In this document: piece by piece, positions 16,997-25,858 of the stretch
Numbering within the stretch: position 1 is the stretch's first letter
How the letters are laid out: the number at the start of each line of letters is the position of its first letter
Source of the DNA: Gordonia rhizosphera NBRC 16068
Lineage (GTDB): Bacteria; Actinomycetota; Actinomycetes; Mycobacteriales; Mycobacteriaceae
Reading direction: 5' to 3'
Length of the DNA stretch: 64,000 nucleotides
NCBI RefSeq assembly: GCF_000298195.1
Contig: NZ_BAHC01000046.1
Span: 62,001-126,000, forward strand
The notes under the pieces: generated by a model
Database searches by the model: none
The model's input: only the letters and a program-made list of their open reading frames with translations
Told to the model about the DNA's origin: nothing
Made by a program: the position numbers and the translations under genes

Positions 16997-17674
16997 CTAG
17001 TCGGGGAACCCTTCGAGCACCGCGCGCGAGGCGGACAGGCCCAGTCGGGTCGCGCCGGCGGCGATGAGGTCGGCGGCGAACTCGGCGGTCCGGATGCCGC
17101 CGCTGGCCTTGACGCCGACCCGGTCGGACACCGCCGCTCGCATCAGCGCGACCGCCTCCACACTCGCGCCGCCGCTGGGGTGGAATCCGGTCGAGGTCTT
17201 CACGAAAGTCGCGCCGGCCTGGGCGGCGCGGCGACTGACCTCCGAGACGGTGTCGGGTCCGGCGAACTCCAGCAGTGCCGCGGATTCGATGATGACCTTC
17301 AGGACGACCTGATCGCCGATCGCCTCGCGAACGATGAGCACATCGGCGAACACCTCGTCGAAGTTCCCCGCGATCGCGGCGCCGACGTCGATGACCATGT
17401 CGATCTCGTCGGCACCACTCTCGGCGGCCAGCCGGGCCTCCGACGCCTTCACCAGCGAGTGATGTTTACCCGACGGGAAGCCCGCCACCACGCAGGTCTT
17501 CAGCGCGCCGGTGTTGATCGGCAGCATCGACGGGGACAGACAGACCGCGTAAACGCCCAGGTCGGCCGCCTCCGCAACGGTCGCCTCGGCGTCGGCGCGG
17601 GTCGCCTCGGGTTTGAGCAGCGTGTGGTCGATGAGGGCCGCGACATCGCGACGGGTGAGGTCGGTGGTGATCAC
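16997..17674 (-). CDS. deoC: Deoxyribose-phosphate aldolase
   Basis: The 225-residue TIM-barrel aldolase cleaves 2-deoxyribose-5-phosphate into glyceraldehyde-3-phosphate and acetaldehyde in deoxynucleoside breakdown. Visible features are [12 protein letters not shown] near the N-terminus, [20 protein letters not shown], the Schiff-base lysine in FVKTSTGF and the second conserved lysine in VKASGGIRT. Length and motifs are typical. The GTG start at 17674 lies only 27 bases from the divergent purU start. In context it corresponds to Rv0478. Confidence 0.96.
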   Translation of the reverse strand: MITTDLTRRDVAALIDHTLLKPEATRADAEATVAEAADLGVYAVCLSPSMLPINTGALKTCVVAGFPSGKHHSLVKASEARLAAESGADEIDMVIDVGAAIAGNFDEVFADVLIVREAIGDQVVLKVIIESAALLEFAGPDTVSEVSRRAAQAGATFVKTSTGFHPSGGASVEAVALMRAAVSDRVGVKASGGIRTAEFAADLIAAGATRLGLSASRAVLEGFPD

Positions 17675-17701
17675 ACAGACGAGCTTGGCACACTGTCATG
17701 C

Positions 17702-18616
17702 GTGGTAGTGCCTGAGACAACACCGACCGGTTCTCCAGCCGCGACGGCCGATGCGGAGCGGCGGTACGTCCTGACGTTGGGCTGCCCGGACCGCACCGGC
17801 ATCGTCGCGCGTATCTCGGGTTTCCTCGCCGAGATCGGCGGCTGGATCACCGAGGCCGCCTACCACTCCGACGACGAGACCGGCTGGTTCTTCACCCGCC
17901 AGACGGTGCGGGCGGGTTCGGTCGCGATGAGCGTCGACGAGATGCGCGCGCGGTTCGCCACCGAGGTCGCCGCCGAGATCGGGCCGGAGACGGAGTGGCG
18001 GCTGACCGACACGGGCCAGGTGAAGTCGGTGGTGCTGCTGGTCAGCAAAGAGTCACACTGCCTCGTCGACCTGCTGGGGCGGGCCTACCGCGGCGAGTTG
18101 CCGGCGAGGGTGGACGCGGTGATCGGCAATCACCGTGATCTCGAGGGTCTCGTCACGCGTTTCGGGGTCCCGTTCCATCACGTGCCGTTCACACCCGATC
18201 GCAAGCCGGAGGCCTTCGACGAGGTCGCGCGGATCGTCGACGGCCATGCACCCGATGCGGTCGTGCTGGCGCGGTTCATGCAGGTCCTGCCGCCGCAGCT
18301 CTGCGAGGCATGGGCCGGCCGGGCCATCAACATCCACCACAGCTTCCTGCCGAGCTTCGTCGGGGCGCGGCCGTACCACCAGGCGTTCGCGCGCGGCGTG
18401 AAGCTCATCGGCGCGACGTGTCACTACGTGACCGCCGAACTCGACGCCGGCCCGATCATCGAACAGGATGTGGTTCGCGTCGACCACAGTGACACGGTCT
18501 CCGACATGGTCCGGCAGGGCCGCGACATCGAGACCGTCGTGCTGTCGCGCGGGCTGCGGTGGCACCTCGAGGACCGCGTGCTGGTGCACGGCCGTAAGAC
18601 CGTCGTGTTCAACTAG
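17702..18616 (+). CDS. purU: Formyltetrahydrofolate deformylase
   Basis: The 304-residue protein has an N-terminal ACT-like domain (YVLTLGCPDRTGIVARISGF) and a C-terminal formyltransferase-fold domain with NIHHSFLPSFVGARPYHQA, which contains the catalytic His, and the Asp in VTAELDAGPII. It hydrolyses 10-formyl-THF to formate and THF, balancing one-carbon pools and supplying formate for purine synthesis. GTG at 17702 or 17708 are both possible starts; CACACT 7 bases before 17702 favours the first. Confidence 0.93.
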   Translation: MVVPETTPTGSPAATADAERRYVLTLGCPDRTGIVARISGFLAEIGGWITEAAYHSDDETGWFFTRQTVRAGSVAMSVDEMRARFATEVAAEIGPETEWRLTDTGQVKSVVLLVSKESHCLVDLLGRAYRGELPARVDAVIGNHRDLEGLVTRFGVPFHHVPFTPDRKPEAFDEVARIVDGHAPDAVVLARFMQVLPPQLCEAWAGRAINIHHSFLPSFVGARPYHQAFARGVKLIGATCHYVTAELDAGPIIEQDVVRVDHSDTVSDMVRQGRDIETVVLSRGLRWHLEDRVLVHGRKTVVFN

Positions 18617-18644
18617 CGGAGCTGGTTCCGCGGCCCTGTGTGGG

Positions 18645-19445
18645 TCAGAAGTCGAACCCGCCGAAGTCGCCGCCGCCGAAATCGCCGCCACCGTCGAAGA
18701 ATCCGCCGGAGTCACCACCACCGAAGTCGCCACCACCGGCGTCGCCGCCGAAGTCTCCCCCGCCGTCGCCGGCGTCGAGGGCCCCGACGTCGCCACCCTC
18801 TCCGGCGCCGCTCTCGAACGCACTCGCGTCATACGGCACGCCGTGCATCCCACCGAAGAGCGACGAGAACAGCAGCATCGATCCGATACCCCACGCGCCG
18901 GCGACCAGCGCGGGCTTCCACCAGGGTTCGGAATACCAGCCCGCCGGCACCGGGCGTCCGGCGACCCGGCCGCCCGGATAGTAGTTGGGGGTCCGCGACG
19001 ACGGGACCGGGGACGCCTCCACCTGCCGGCCCTCGAACTCCACGGTGCGGTCCTCGGTCACCGACCCGGCGATCTTCTGCCCGTCGAGTTCGGGGATCGC
19101 GGGGCCCGGATCCATGTTCATCGCGGTGCGGGCGGCACGGATGTAGTACAGCCCCTCGATCGCAGTCTGCTTGGCGAGCCGGGCCTGCGCGGGTGAGGAG
19201 GCCTGTTCGATCTGCGAACCGGCTGCGGTGTAGCGCTCACCGGCATCGGCCAGCGCCTGCTTGGACGCCGGGCCGTCGCCCACCAGCATGTAGACCTGCC
19301 CACCAAGCCGCTCGATCGCCTGCCGGGCGTCGGCCTTCGCGTCGTCGAGGGATTGGGCCGCACTGGCCCCCGACCGTTGCTGCGACACCATCACGATGCC
19401 CACGACGACCAGGACGACGACCACTATCAGGAACAGGGCGCTCAT
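18645..19445 (-). CDS. Membrane-anchored protein (DUF1542-like) with Gly-Asp-Phe tail
   Basis: The protein has 266 residues: an N-terminal membrane anchor (residues 2-20), a helical stalk (about 28-105), a second hydrophobic segment (ALVAGAWGIGSMLLFSSLF, about 187-207) and a striking C-terminal tail of about 50 residues made of GGGDFGG-type repeats ending GGFDF. GGAGGAG lies upstream of the ATG. Similar proteins are common in Mycobacteriales next to the DUF2993 gene. The tail is probably disordered and could drive condensation or binding. No enzymatic motif is visible. Confidence 0.75.
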   Translation of the reverse strand: MSALFLIVVVVLVVVGIVMVSQQRSGASAAQSLDDAKADARQAIERLGGQVYMLVGDGPASKQALADAGERYTAAGSQIEQASSPAQARLAKQTAIEGLYYIRAARTAMNMDPGPAIPELDGQKIAGSVTEDRTVEFEGRQVEASPVPSSRTPNYYPGGRVAGRPVPAGWYSEPWWKPALVAGAWGIGSMLLFSSLFGGMHGVPYDASAFESGAGEGGDVGALDAGDGGGDFGGDAGGGDFGGGDSGGFFDGGGDFGGGDFGGFDF

Positions 19446-19552
19446 TTTCTCCTCCGGAAGAATCGGACATCACCGAGCGTACCGGGCCCGGCGATCGCGC
19501 TCCCGTCACCGCAGGTCGCAGTGATGCGCCCAGGGATGCCACCTCGTCGAGC

Positions 19553-19790
19553 GTGCACGAATTTCCGTCGAGTGTGCGTGATCGACGGGCCGGGCGCGCA
19601 CGATCAACGCCCGCACGTGCACGGTCGACGCTTAGGCCTGTCGAGCGTGCACACGTCGGCATCGAGCGTGCACAGAATCCCGCTCCGGTGCGCACGATCG
19701 ACGCTGCGGTGCGCACGACCGACGATGCGGTGCGCACGACCGACGATGCGGTGCGCACGGTCGACGGGTGTGGTGCGCACGATCGACGTG
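19553..19790. repeat. Degenerate ~21-bp tandem repeat array (11 units)
   Basis: The unit core is GTGCGCACGATCGACG. Copies begin at about 19553, 19574, 19594, 19617, 19647, 19668, 19688, 19709, 19730, 19751 and 19773; the last five are nearly identical. Spacing is mostly 20-21 bp, close to two helical turns. The array fills most of the 352-base gap between the DUF2993 and DUF1542-like genes. Short ORFs through it look like products of the 21-bp periodicity, not genes. Confidence 0.85.
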
Positions 19791-19797
19791 GGGTCGA

Positions 19798-20829
19798 CTA
19801 AACCGAGCAACCGTCCGGTCCGCCCGAGAGCCCGCCGGCGAGGGCGACGTCGCTGCCGTCGACGGCGAAGTCGACACCCTGGTCGGTGACGGTGAGGTTC
19901 TCGACGGTGACCTCGTCGAAGAACGAGCCGAACATCGAGCCGGTGACGCTGTCGACGACCTGCTGGGCGAAGTTCGCCGGGATGCCGAAGATGAACGCGC
20001 TGGCCTTGACCACCTCGAAGTGCACGCGGCCGTCCTGCACGACCGGTTTGAGGGTGGTGGAGACCGGGATGGGCAGGATGGCGACCTGGACCGTCGAGTT
20101 CACCTCGATCGTGCCGGCCGCACCGTCACCGCTCATGGATTCGATGCTCGCACCGGACATCAGACCGCCACCGGCCTGGCCCGTGCCGTTGCCGGGCGCC
20201 GTCTGGGTGGCCCCGGACGAGTTGCTCATGGCCACAACACGATCGAACGGCACGTATCCGGTACCGACGAGCGAACCGATGGTGGCGGAGTCCCCGTCAC
20301 CGGTGATGTTCTCGGCCCGCGCATGCAGGCGCATCTCGCCCGGCTGATCCTTCGTGTCGACCTGCACATACGGGATGTCCTTGCCGAAGCCCTGCAGCAG
20401 AATCGGTTTCCGGCTCAGCGACACCGTCGTCTGGGTCCCGGTCAGGTCGCTGAACGCACTCTCCAGACAGTTCTCGGTCTTGCTGCGGAGATAGAGTTCG
20501 CTGCCGACCGCGCCGATCACCAGCAGGACCACCGCGAGCGCGGCGATCGCGCCGATGATCTTGCCGGTGTTGCGCTTGGCCGGCGACGACGCGACCACGC
20601 CGGGCTGCGCCCCGGTGGGGATCGGTTCGAATCCGTCGGACATCGGGTAGTAGCCCGGCGTCGGGGTCTCGTCGAACTGTCGGGTCGGCACGCGCGGGCT
20701 CTGCGAGTACGCGCGCGGGGTCTCATCGGTCGGCGGCGACTGCAGTCGTGCGGTCGGGTCGCCGTCTCCCCCGTGCTGTGGCTCGTCGCCGCCGGTCTCG
20801 GAACTCCCCGGTTTCTCGCTGTCGGTCAT
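19798..20829 (-). CDS. DUF2993 (LmeA-like) membrane-anchored lipid-binding protein
   Basis: The protein has 343 residues. A Pro/Ser/Thr-rich cytosolic N-terminus (about 1-85) precedes one membrane segment (IIGAIAALAVVLLVIGAVG), then a periplasmic DUF2993 domain (about 118-330: KTENCLESAFSDLTGTQTTVSL...). Mycobacterial LmeA binds phospholipids and supports lipomannan maturation; membership of this fold is likely but the lipid is not known. It lies 11 bases after the nitrilase-family gene in a leftward operon. Confidence 0.82.
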   Translation of the reverse strand: MTDSEKPGSSETGGDEPQHGGDGDPTARLQSPPTDETPRAYSQSPRVPTRQFDETPTPGYYPMSDGFEPIPTGAQPGVVASSPAKRNTGKIIGAIAALAVVLLVIGAVGSELYLRSKTENCLESAFSDLTGTQTTVSLSRKPILLQGFGKDIPYVQVDTKDQPGEMRLHARAENITGDGDSATIGSLVGTGYVPFDRVVAMSNSSGATQTAPGNGTGQAGGGLMSGASIESMSGDGAAGTIEVNSTVQVAILPIPVSTTLKPVVQDGRVHFEVVKASAFIFGIPANFAQQVVDSVTGSMFGSFFDEVTVENLTVTDQGVDFAVDGSDVALAGGLSGGPDGCSV

Positions 20830-20840
20830 GAGTGTGGTCC

Positions 20841-21659
20841 TCAGTTCGGCATCGGAGTGGCCGCCCGCGGAATCGGACGTAGGTTGTCCAGGACAGCCAG
20901 GGTCGCGCGGGCCTTTTCCACGACGGCCGGGTCGACGTCGTGGACGCCAACGTGCACGTCATCGTCGTATGCGGCGACCACGGTACCGAAGGGATCTGTG
21001 AGTTGGCTGTGACCTGTCCCGGTGGGCGCCGACGACCCGCGCGAGGCCGGATCGGTGGGCACGGCCTGCCCGACTGCGGCGACGAACGCGGTCGAATCGA
21101 GTGCCCGCGCCGTCGCGAGCACCTGCCACTGATGCACCTTGCCCGGCCCCGCTCCCCAGGACGCGGGCACCACGATCAGCTGCGCTCCGCGCAGCGCCAG
21201 TTCGGTGAACAGCGCCGGGAATCGGATGTCATAACACGTGGCCACCCCAACGGTGACCCCGCCGATGGCGAAGGTGACCGGCTCGGTCCCCGGTGCGACG
21301 GTGCGTGACTCGGTGAATCCGAACGCGTCGTAGAGGTGGATCTTGTCGTAGGACGAACGTGTGCCGTCCGGCTGCGCGATGAGCAGGGTGTTGCGGACGC
21401 GGTCGTCGTCGGGGGTGAACATGCCCGCGACGATGCTCAGCCCCTGACGGACCGCGATCGCGGACACCTCCGACGCCCACGGCCCGTCGAGCGGTTGTGC
21501 CACCGGGCCCAGCGGTACCCCGAACCGGCACATCGTGGCCTCGGGGAAGACGACGAGTTCGGCCCCCTCGGCCGCGGCGTCGGCGGCCGCCGACTCCACC
21601 AGCCCGAGATTGGAGACGGGGTCGGTGCCGGTGCTGATCTGCGCCATCGCGATTCGCAT
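20841..21659 (-). CDS. Carbon-nitrogen hydrolase (nitrilase superfamily)
   Basis: The 272-residue protein has the Glu-Lys-Cys triad of the family: VVFPEATM (Glu), YDKIHLYDAF (Lys) and VATCYDIRFP (Cys). The closest named relatives are omega-amidase/Nit-type enzymes that hydrolyse deaminated glutathione or alpha-ketoacid amides; that assignment is inference. ATG 21659 is chosen because MRIAMAQIS is the standard N-terminus; a longer frame starting at 21680 adds seven unlikely residues. The context matches Rv0480c. Confidence 0.88.
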   Translation of the reverse strand: MRIAMAQISTGTDPVSNLGLVESAAADAAAEGAELVVFPEATMCRFGVPLGPVAQPLDGPWASEVSAIAVRQGLSIVAGMFTPDDDRVRNTLLIAQPDGTRSSYDKIHLYDAFGFTESRTVAPGTEPVTFAIGGVTVGVATCYDIRFPALFTELALRGAQLIVVPASWGAGPGKVHQWQVLATARALDSTAFVAAVGQAVPTDPASRGSSAPTGTGHSQLTDPFGTVVAAYDDDVHVGVHDVDPAVVEKARATLAVLDNLRPIPRAATPMPN

Positions 21660-21699
21660 GGGACCCAGGGTAATCATCACGAGATGCCGAGTCGGTCAT

Positions 21700-22482
21700 T
21701 CACTCGACCGGCAGCGGCGCCACCTCCGACCACGGCACCGTCAGGACGTTGTCGACGCTGCGGCCGCGGGAGATCACGCACTCGACACCGTCGGCGGCGA
21801 GCAGCTCGAGCGCCCGGCGCCACCGCACGCGCGGCCCGAACGCCGCGTGGGTCGCCGCGACATCCCAACAGCGGTCCGCGTGCCGGAGGAGTCGGTGGAT
21901 GCGTTCACCGGGCACGTTGCGGTGGATCAGCGCCTTCGGGAGACGCTCGGCCAGTTCCGACGGACGGGCGGTGTGCTCGGGAGACCAGCTCAGCGTCAGG
22001 CTGCGGGGGCCGTCGGCGTCGAGCAGGATCCAGCAGCACCGACGCCCGATCTCGTCACAGGTCCCCTCGACGATGAGCCCGTCGGGCCCCAGCGCCGCCC
22101 GCATCGTCGCCCAGGCCTGCGCGACCTCGGACTCGTCGTACTGCCGCAGTACGTTGAACGCCCGGATCAGGTACGGGGACAGGCCGGCCACCTCGAACCC
22201 GCCGACCCCGAAACGGACGCCGTCACGCGGCTCGACGACGCGTTCGGGATCGATTTCGAGGCCGACCATCTGCAGATCGGGGGCGACGGCACGCAGCCGT
22301 CGGGCCATCTCGATCGTGGTGTCGGGGCGGGCTCCGTAGCCGAGGTCGACGACCAGCGGTCGCGGTGTCCCGGTGAGCACCCCGGTGATCGCGGGGTGGT
22401 GAGCCATCCACCGATCCACCCGGCGAAGGCGGTTGATGTTGGTGGTGCCGCGGGTGATCCGCCCGGACGGGCCCGGCGGCAT
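21700..22482 (-). CDS. Putative class I SAM-dependent methyltransferase
   Basis: The 260-residue protein contains LVVDLGYGARPDTTIEMARR, which fits methyltransferase motif I, and MVGLEIDPERV, which fits motif II. The rest is conserved among Mycobacteriales without a known substrate; the C-terminal half has WSPEHTARPSELAERLPKAL and HADRCWDV. It lies 4 bases downstream of the DUF2505 gene, so it belongs to the same operon. Confidence 0.7.
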   Translation of the reverse strand: MPPGPSGRITRGTTNINRLRRVDRWMAHHPAITGVLTGTPRPLVVDLGYGARPDTTIEMARRLRAVAPDLQMVGLEIDPERVVEPRDGVRFGVGGFEVAGLSPYLIRAFNVLRQYDESEVAQAWATMRAALGPDGLIVEGTCDEIGRRCCWILLDADGPRSLTLSWSPEHTARPSELAERLPKALIHRNVPGERIHRLLRHADRCWDVAATHAAFGPRVRWRRALELLAADGVECVISRGRSVDNVLTVPWSEVAPLPVE

Positions 22483-22486
22483 CGGG

Positions 22487-22996
22487 TCAGAGGTTCTTCT
22501 TGACCCAGTCGGCCGCGTATTCGGCCTCGGCCCGGAACAGGTTGACGAGGTTGACCAGCATCAGCTGTTCGAGTTTGCCGTTGATGAAGGGGATGAACAC
22601 CTTCACCTCGGTGGTCTTGCGGATGGTGCAGCCGGTCTCGGTGGGCACCAGTTCCTGCCAGCCGTTGAGGCTGCCCGGCCCGGCCGGGATGGATGCCGTG
22701 TAATCACCCTTGGTGAGGTCCGGGTCGAATGCGCCGAACGACTCCTCGCGGGTGATGACCATGTCCTTCATCAGCACGGTCTGGGCGAGCGGCGGGAGCT
22801 GGTGGCGACCTATGGTCTGCTTGAGGACGACCCGCATGCCCGTCTCGTCGGAGACGAAGGAGTCGACCTCGCAATGCGGCGAGATCATCTGGAATCCCGC
22901 CATCATGTCTTCCCAGTACTTCAGGGTGCTCTGCGCTTGAAAGAGCTTCTCCGCTGGTTCGGTGAAGCGCGCCGAATAGCTGAGCCGTCGTGCCAT
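22487..22996 (-). CDS. DUF2505 protein (SRPBCC-like), copy 1
   Basis: The 169-residue protein has a START/SRPBCC-like helix-grip pattern, with IPFINGKLEQ near the C-terminal helix. Proteins of this fold bind hydrophobic ligands. The adjacent upstream gene is a paralogue sharing IPF[IV]xGK[IL]E and overall length, so this is a tandem duplication. TAGCCT lies 7 bases before the ATG, suggesting an internal leaderless promoter even though the upstream gene ends only 15 bases away. Function unknown. Confidence 0.78.
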   Translation of the reverse strand: MARRLSYSARFTEPAEKLFQAQSTLKYWEDMMAGFQMISPHCEVDSFVSDETGMRVVLKQTIGRHQLPPLAQTVLMKDMVITREESFGAFDPDLTKGDYTASIPAGPGSLNGWQELVPTETGCTIRKTTEVKVFIPFINGKLEQLMLVNLVNLFRAEAEYAADWVKKNL

Positions 22997-23011
22997 GACG
23001 TACAGGCTACG

Positions 23012-23506
23012 TTACCGATTCGTTGCCTCCCAATTCATCGTGTTTTCGTGTTCCGCGTCGAGAAGGGCGATCAGCTGCTCGATGATCGCCTTCTCGATCT
23101 TGCCGCCGACGAACGGGATGGGCACCTCGACGGTGGCCGAGTATCGGGTCGTGGCGGGATCGTTGCTGGTCAGGACGGTGCCGTGGACTTTGGCGGGGGT
23201 ACCCGCAACGGTCGCGGTGATCTCTCCGGTGATCCGGTCCCCGGCCCAGGTGAAGGTGTTGTGACGCGGGATGTGTGCGTCACCCGACAATGCCGCCGAC
23301 ACCATCGACGGAAGCTTGTCCGCCGGCACGCCCTGCTTCAGGTACACCGTCACGGTGTCGTCGACGTGATGGAAGGACTCCAGCACGCCGTGGCTGGCGT
23401 TGATGGCTTCGAGGAGATCGTGCCAATACTGCTCGGTCGTCAGCACCTCCCACAGTCGCTGTACCGAGAAGGGATAGGACACCGCGTGTTCCATCTTGCT
23501 GGCCAT
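23012..23506 (-). CDS. DUF2505 protein (SRPBCC-like), copy 2
   Basis: The 164-residue paralogue of the next gene downstream carries VEVPIPFVGGKIEKAIIEQL near the C-terminus. ATG 23506 is chosen over the longer frame (23560) because TAGCCT lies 7 bases before it; an ATG at 23494 is a further alternative. It is the first gene of the leftward six-gene group and diverges from murB with 77 bases between them. Ligand and function are unknown. Confidence 0.75.
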   Translation of the reverse strand: MASKMEHAVSYPFSVQRLWEVLTTEQYWHDLLEAINASHGVLESFHHVDDTVTVYLKQGVPADKLPSMVSAALSGDAHIPRHNTFTWAGDRITGEITATVAGTPAKVHGTVLTSNDPATTRYSATVEVPIPFVGGKIEKAIIEQLIALLDAEHENTMNWEATNR

Positions 23507-23583
23507 GGGGATGAGGCTACCGGCTGGCGATCGCGCCGCCCGGATGACGGCCCCTTTCACCGACTACGACTAGCGTTACCCCG

Positions 23584-24648
23584 GTGACGACAACCCTTCT
23601 CGCCGATCTGACCACGCTGCGTCTGGGCGGTCCGGCACGGGCACTCGTCCGCTGCCCCGACACCCGCACGCTGGTGGAGGAGATCTCGGCACTCGACCGT
23701 GCCGGTGAGCCGGCCCTGGTGATCGGCGGCGGGTCGAATCTCGTTGTCGCCGACGAGGGGTTCGACGGGACCGCCGTCCTCGTCCGCAGTACCGGGGTGA
23801 GGTTCGGGACCGGCCGCGAGTCGGGCCGCGCACACGTCACCGCCGACGCCGGGGTCGGTTGGGATGACCTGGTCGGCGCCACCCTGGAAACCGGATTCGG
23901 TGGGTTGGAATGCCTGTCGGGGATTCCGGGTGCCGCGGGCACGACACCGGTGCAGAACGTCGGCGCCTACGGCGTCGAGGTCGCCGACGTGTTGCGCAGC
24001 GTGCAGGTCCTCGATCGCCGGACGGGCTCGCTGCGTTGGGTGTCCCCGTCGGAGTTGGGGCTCGGATACCGGACGAGCCGGCTGAAGTACCGCGACGAGT
24101 TCGTGGTGGTGGCCGTCTCGTTCTGGCTGAACGAGAACCGGGTCTCCCAATCCCTGCGCTACCGCGAGTTGTCGTCGGCGTTGGGTGTCGAACCGGGCGA
24201 CACCGCCGACGCGATCGCGGTCCGCGAGGAAGTGCTCGCCCTGCGACGCGGCAAGGGCATGGTGCTCGATGATGACGACCACGACACCTGGAGCGCCGGC
24301 TCCTTCTTCACCAACCCGATCGTCACCGCGCAGGAGGCGCCCGCCGTCCTGCACCGGATCCGCAGTCGGGTCGGCGAGGACATCACGGTGCCGACCTATC
24401 CAGAGCCGGCCGGTGGGATGAAGCTGTCGGCGGGCTGGCTGATCGAGCGGGCCGGGTATGCGCGGGGTTACCCCGGCCCCTCCTCCCCGGTCCGGCTCTC
24501 GACGAAACACACATTGGCGCTGACCAACCGCGGCGATGCGACCACCGAGGAGCTGCTCGACCTCGCGCGCGACGTGCGCGCAGGGGTGCGGGCGGCGTTC
24601 GGGTTGACGCTGCATCCCGAACCCGTGCTGGTGAACTGTTCGTTGTAG
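23584..24648 (+). CDS. murB: UDP-N-acetylmuramate dehydrogenase
   Basis: The 354-residue flavoenzyme reduces UDP-GlcNAc-enolpyruvate to UDP-MurNAc using NADPH in cytosolic peptidoglycan precursor synthesis. The FAD-binding segment VIGGGSNLVVADEGFDG, GIPGAAGTTPVQNVGAYGVE, GYRTSRLKY, SAGSFFTNPIV and the late KLSAGWLIERAG are all visible. TAGCGT lies 7 bases before the GTG start, a leaderless arrangement. The context matches Rv0482. Confidence 0.96.
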   Translation: MTTTLLADLTTLRLGGPARALVRCPDTRTLVEEISALDRAGEPALVIGGGSNLVVADEGFDGTAVLVRSTGVRFGTGRESGRAHVTADAGVGWDDLVGATLETGFGGLECLSGIPGAAGTTPVQNVGAYGVEVADVLRSVQVLDRRTGSLRWVSPSELGLGYRTSRLKYRDEFVVVAVSFWLNENRVSQSLRYRELSSALGVEPGDTADAIAVREEVLALRRGKGMVLDDDDHDTWSAGSFFTNPIVTAQEAPAVLHRIRSRVGEDITVPTYPEPAGGMKLSAGWLIERAGYARGYPGPSSPVRLSTKHTLALTNRGDATTEELLDLARDVRAGVRAAFGLTLHPEPVLVNCSL

Positions 24649-24679
24649 TTGAGCAGCAACACGCACAATTCGCGCAAGC

Positions 24680-24714
24680 ACGCAGAACTCTGCGTGATGC
24701 TGGGAGTTCTGTGT
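24680..24714. terminator. Hairpin between convergent murB and hydrolase genes
   Basis: The 11-bp stem ACGCAGAACTC/GAGTTCTGTGT (one G-T pair) closes a 13-base loop. It lies 31 bases past the murB stop and 2 bases past the stop of the convergent hydrolase, so it could end transcription in both directions. There is no T-run. Confidence 0.6.
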
Positions 24715-24716
24715 GT

Positions 24717-25787
24717 TCAGACGGTGGCCGGCGCGAGGTCGGCGAGGATCTCGTCGAGGAGTTCGTTGAAGCGGGTCGCCGCCTCGATGCTCGACATGTG
24801 CCCGACGCCGTCGAAGACCACCAGGTCGCGCAGTGCCCCGTTGCGCCGCAGCACCTCGGCCATCTGTTCGGCGTGTGCCGGCGGGGTCAGTCGGTCCTCG
24901 GTGCCGACGACGACTGTCGTCGGCACGCGCAGCGCCTCGAGGCCGGCGGTCACGTCGAGGGTGCCCATCGCCGATCCCCACCCGGCCCGTGATCTCGGTG
25001 GGCACGCCGCGATCATCTCGTCGACGAAGTCGACGTGCGCCTTGCGTGCGTGCGGGCCGAGCGCGATGTAGTGCGATAGCCACGCGGCGCGACCGGAGCG
25101 CAGCAACGGCATCGGTGTGCTGGTGAACAGCCTGGCGACCAGGGGCTCGAAGGGCTTCGAGTAGCGGGGCAGGTCGGCGGGTAGCAGCAGGTGATTCTTC
25201 AGGACCGCCACGGCCGCGGTGGAGGTGAGGACCACCCCGGACACCCGTGACGCCACGGTGTCGGGGTGCTGCGCGGCCCACGACATGATCGTCATGCCGC
25301 CCATGCTGTGGCCGACGAGGACCGCTCGCCGTCCCTCCGGCACGACCTCCGCCAGTACCGCGTCGAGATCGCGACCGAGCATCGCGATCGTGGGCCGGGT
25401 CCGGCCGAGTTCACTGCGGCCGTGTCCCCGCTGGTCGTAGGCGACCACCGGGCGTGTCGGGGCGAGGTGGTTGATCTGCGGATACCAGTAGCCGGTGTTG
25501 CAGGTCCAACCGTGGACCAGGACGACGATGTCATCGTCGGACCCGGCGTCGTCGGGACCGTAGTGCTCGACGTTGATGCGGGCACCGTCGGCGGTCTCGA
25601 CCCACTCGCGCAGCATCCCGGTCGTCGGCGCGGCCAGCATCTCGTCCGGACCGTCGTCGATGGCGCGTTCGGCGCGGAATGCGTCACGCAGCAGTCTTGT
25701 GGCGATGGTCCCCATCCCCACCGCCACGGCTGCGGCGCCGGCCGCAGCGATGCCACCGGCGGCGATCGCCAGCGTTCGTCTCTTCAT
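24717..25787 (-). CDS. Alpha/beta hydrolase with N-terminal membrane anchor
   Basis: The protein has 356 residues. Hydrophobic residues 6-26 form a signal anchor. The alpha/beta-hydrolase core has an oxyanion segment VLVHGWTCNTGYW, nucleophile GHSMGG, a probable acid in VVGTEDRLTP and the histidine in FDGVGHMSSIEA. Such enzymes in Mycobacteriales are lipases or esterases; the substrate is unknown. It is the last gene of a leftward group (DUF2516, MerR, hydrolase). Confidence 0.85.
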   Translation of the reverse strand: MKRRTLAIAAGGIAAAGAAAVAVGMGTIATRLLRDAFRAERAIDDGPDEMLAAPTTGMLREWVETADGARINVEHYGPDDAGSDDDIVVLVHGWTCNTGYWYPQINHLAPTRPVVAYDQRGHGRSELGRTRPTIAMLGRDLDAVLAEVVPEGRRAVLVGHSMGGMTIMSWAAQHPDTVASRVSGVVLTSTAAVAVLKNHLLLPADLPRYSKPFEPLVARLFTSTPMPLLRSGRAAWLSHYIALGPHARKAHVDFVDEMIAACPPRSRAGWGSAMGTLDVTAGLEALRVPTTVVVGTEDRLTPPAHAEQMAEVLRRNGALRDLVVFDGVGHMSSIEAATRFNELLDEILADLAPATV

Positions 25788-25858
25788 CGCTTTCCCCTCC
25801 TGGATGTGCCGTGGATGTGATTGTCGTCTCCCCCGAGACCCATCCGACGAGGCCGATG

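Noticed and set aside
19553-19790. Coding repeats on the minus strand (RAHRIVG-type peptide)
   Set aside because: The 21-bp period is a multiple of three, so open frames arise automatically; the units are also degenerate and include 20-, 22-, 23- and 30-bp steps that break the frame.
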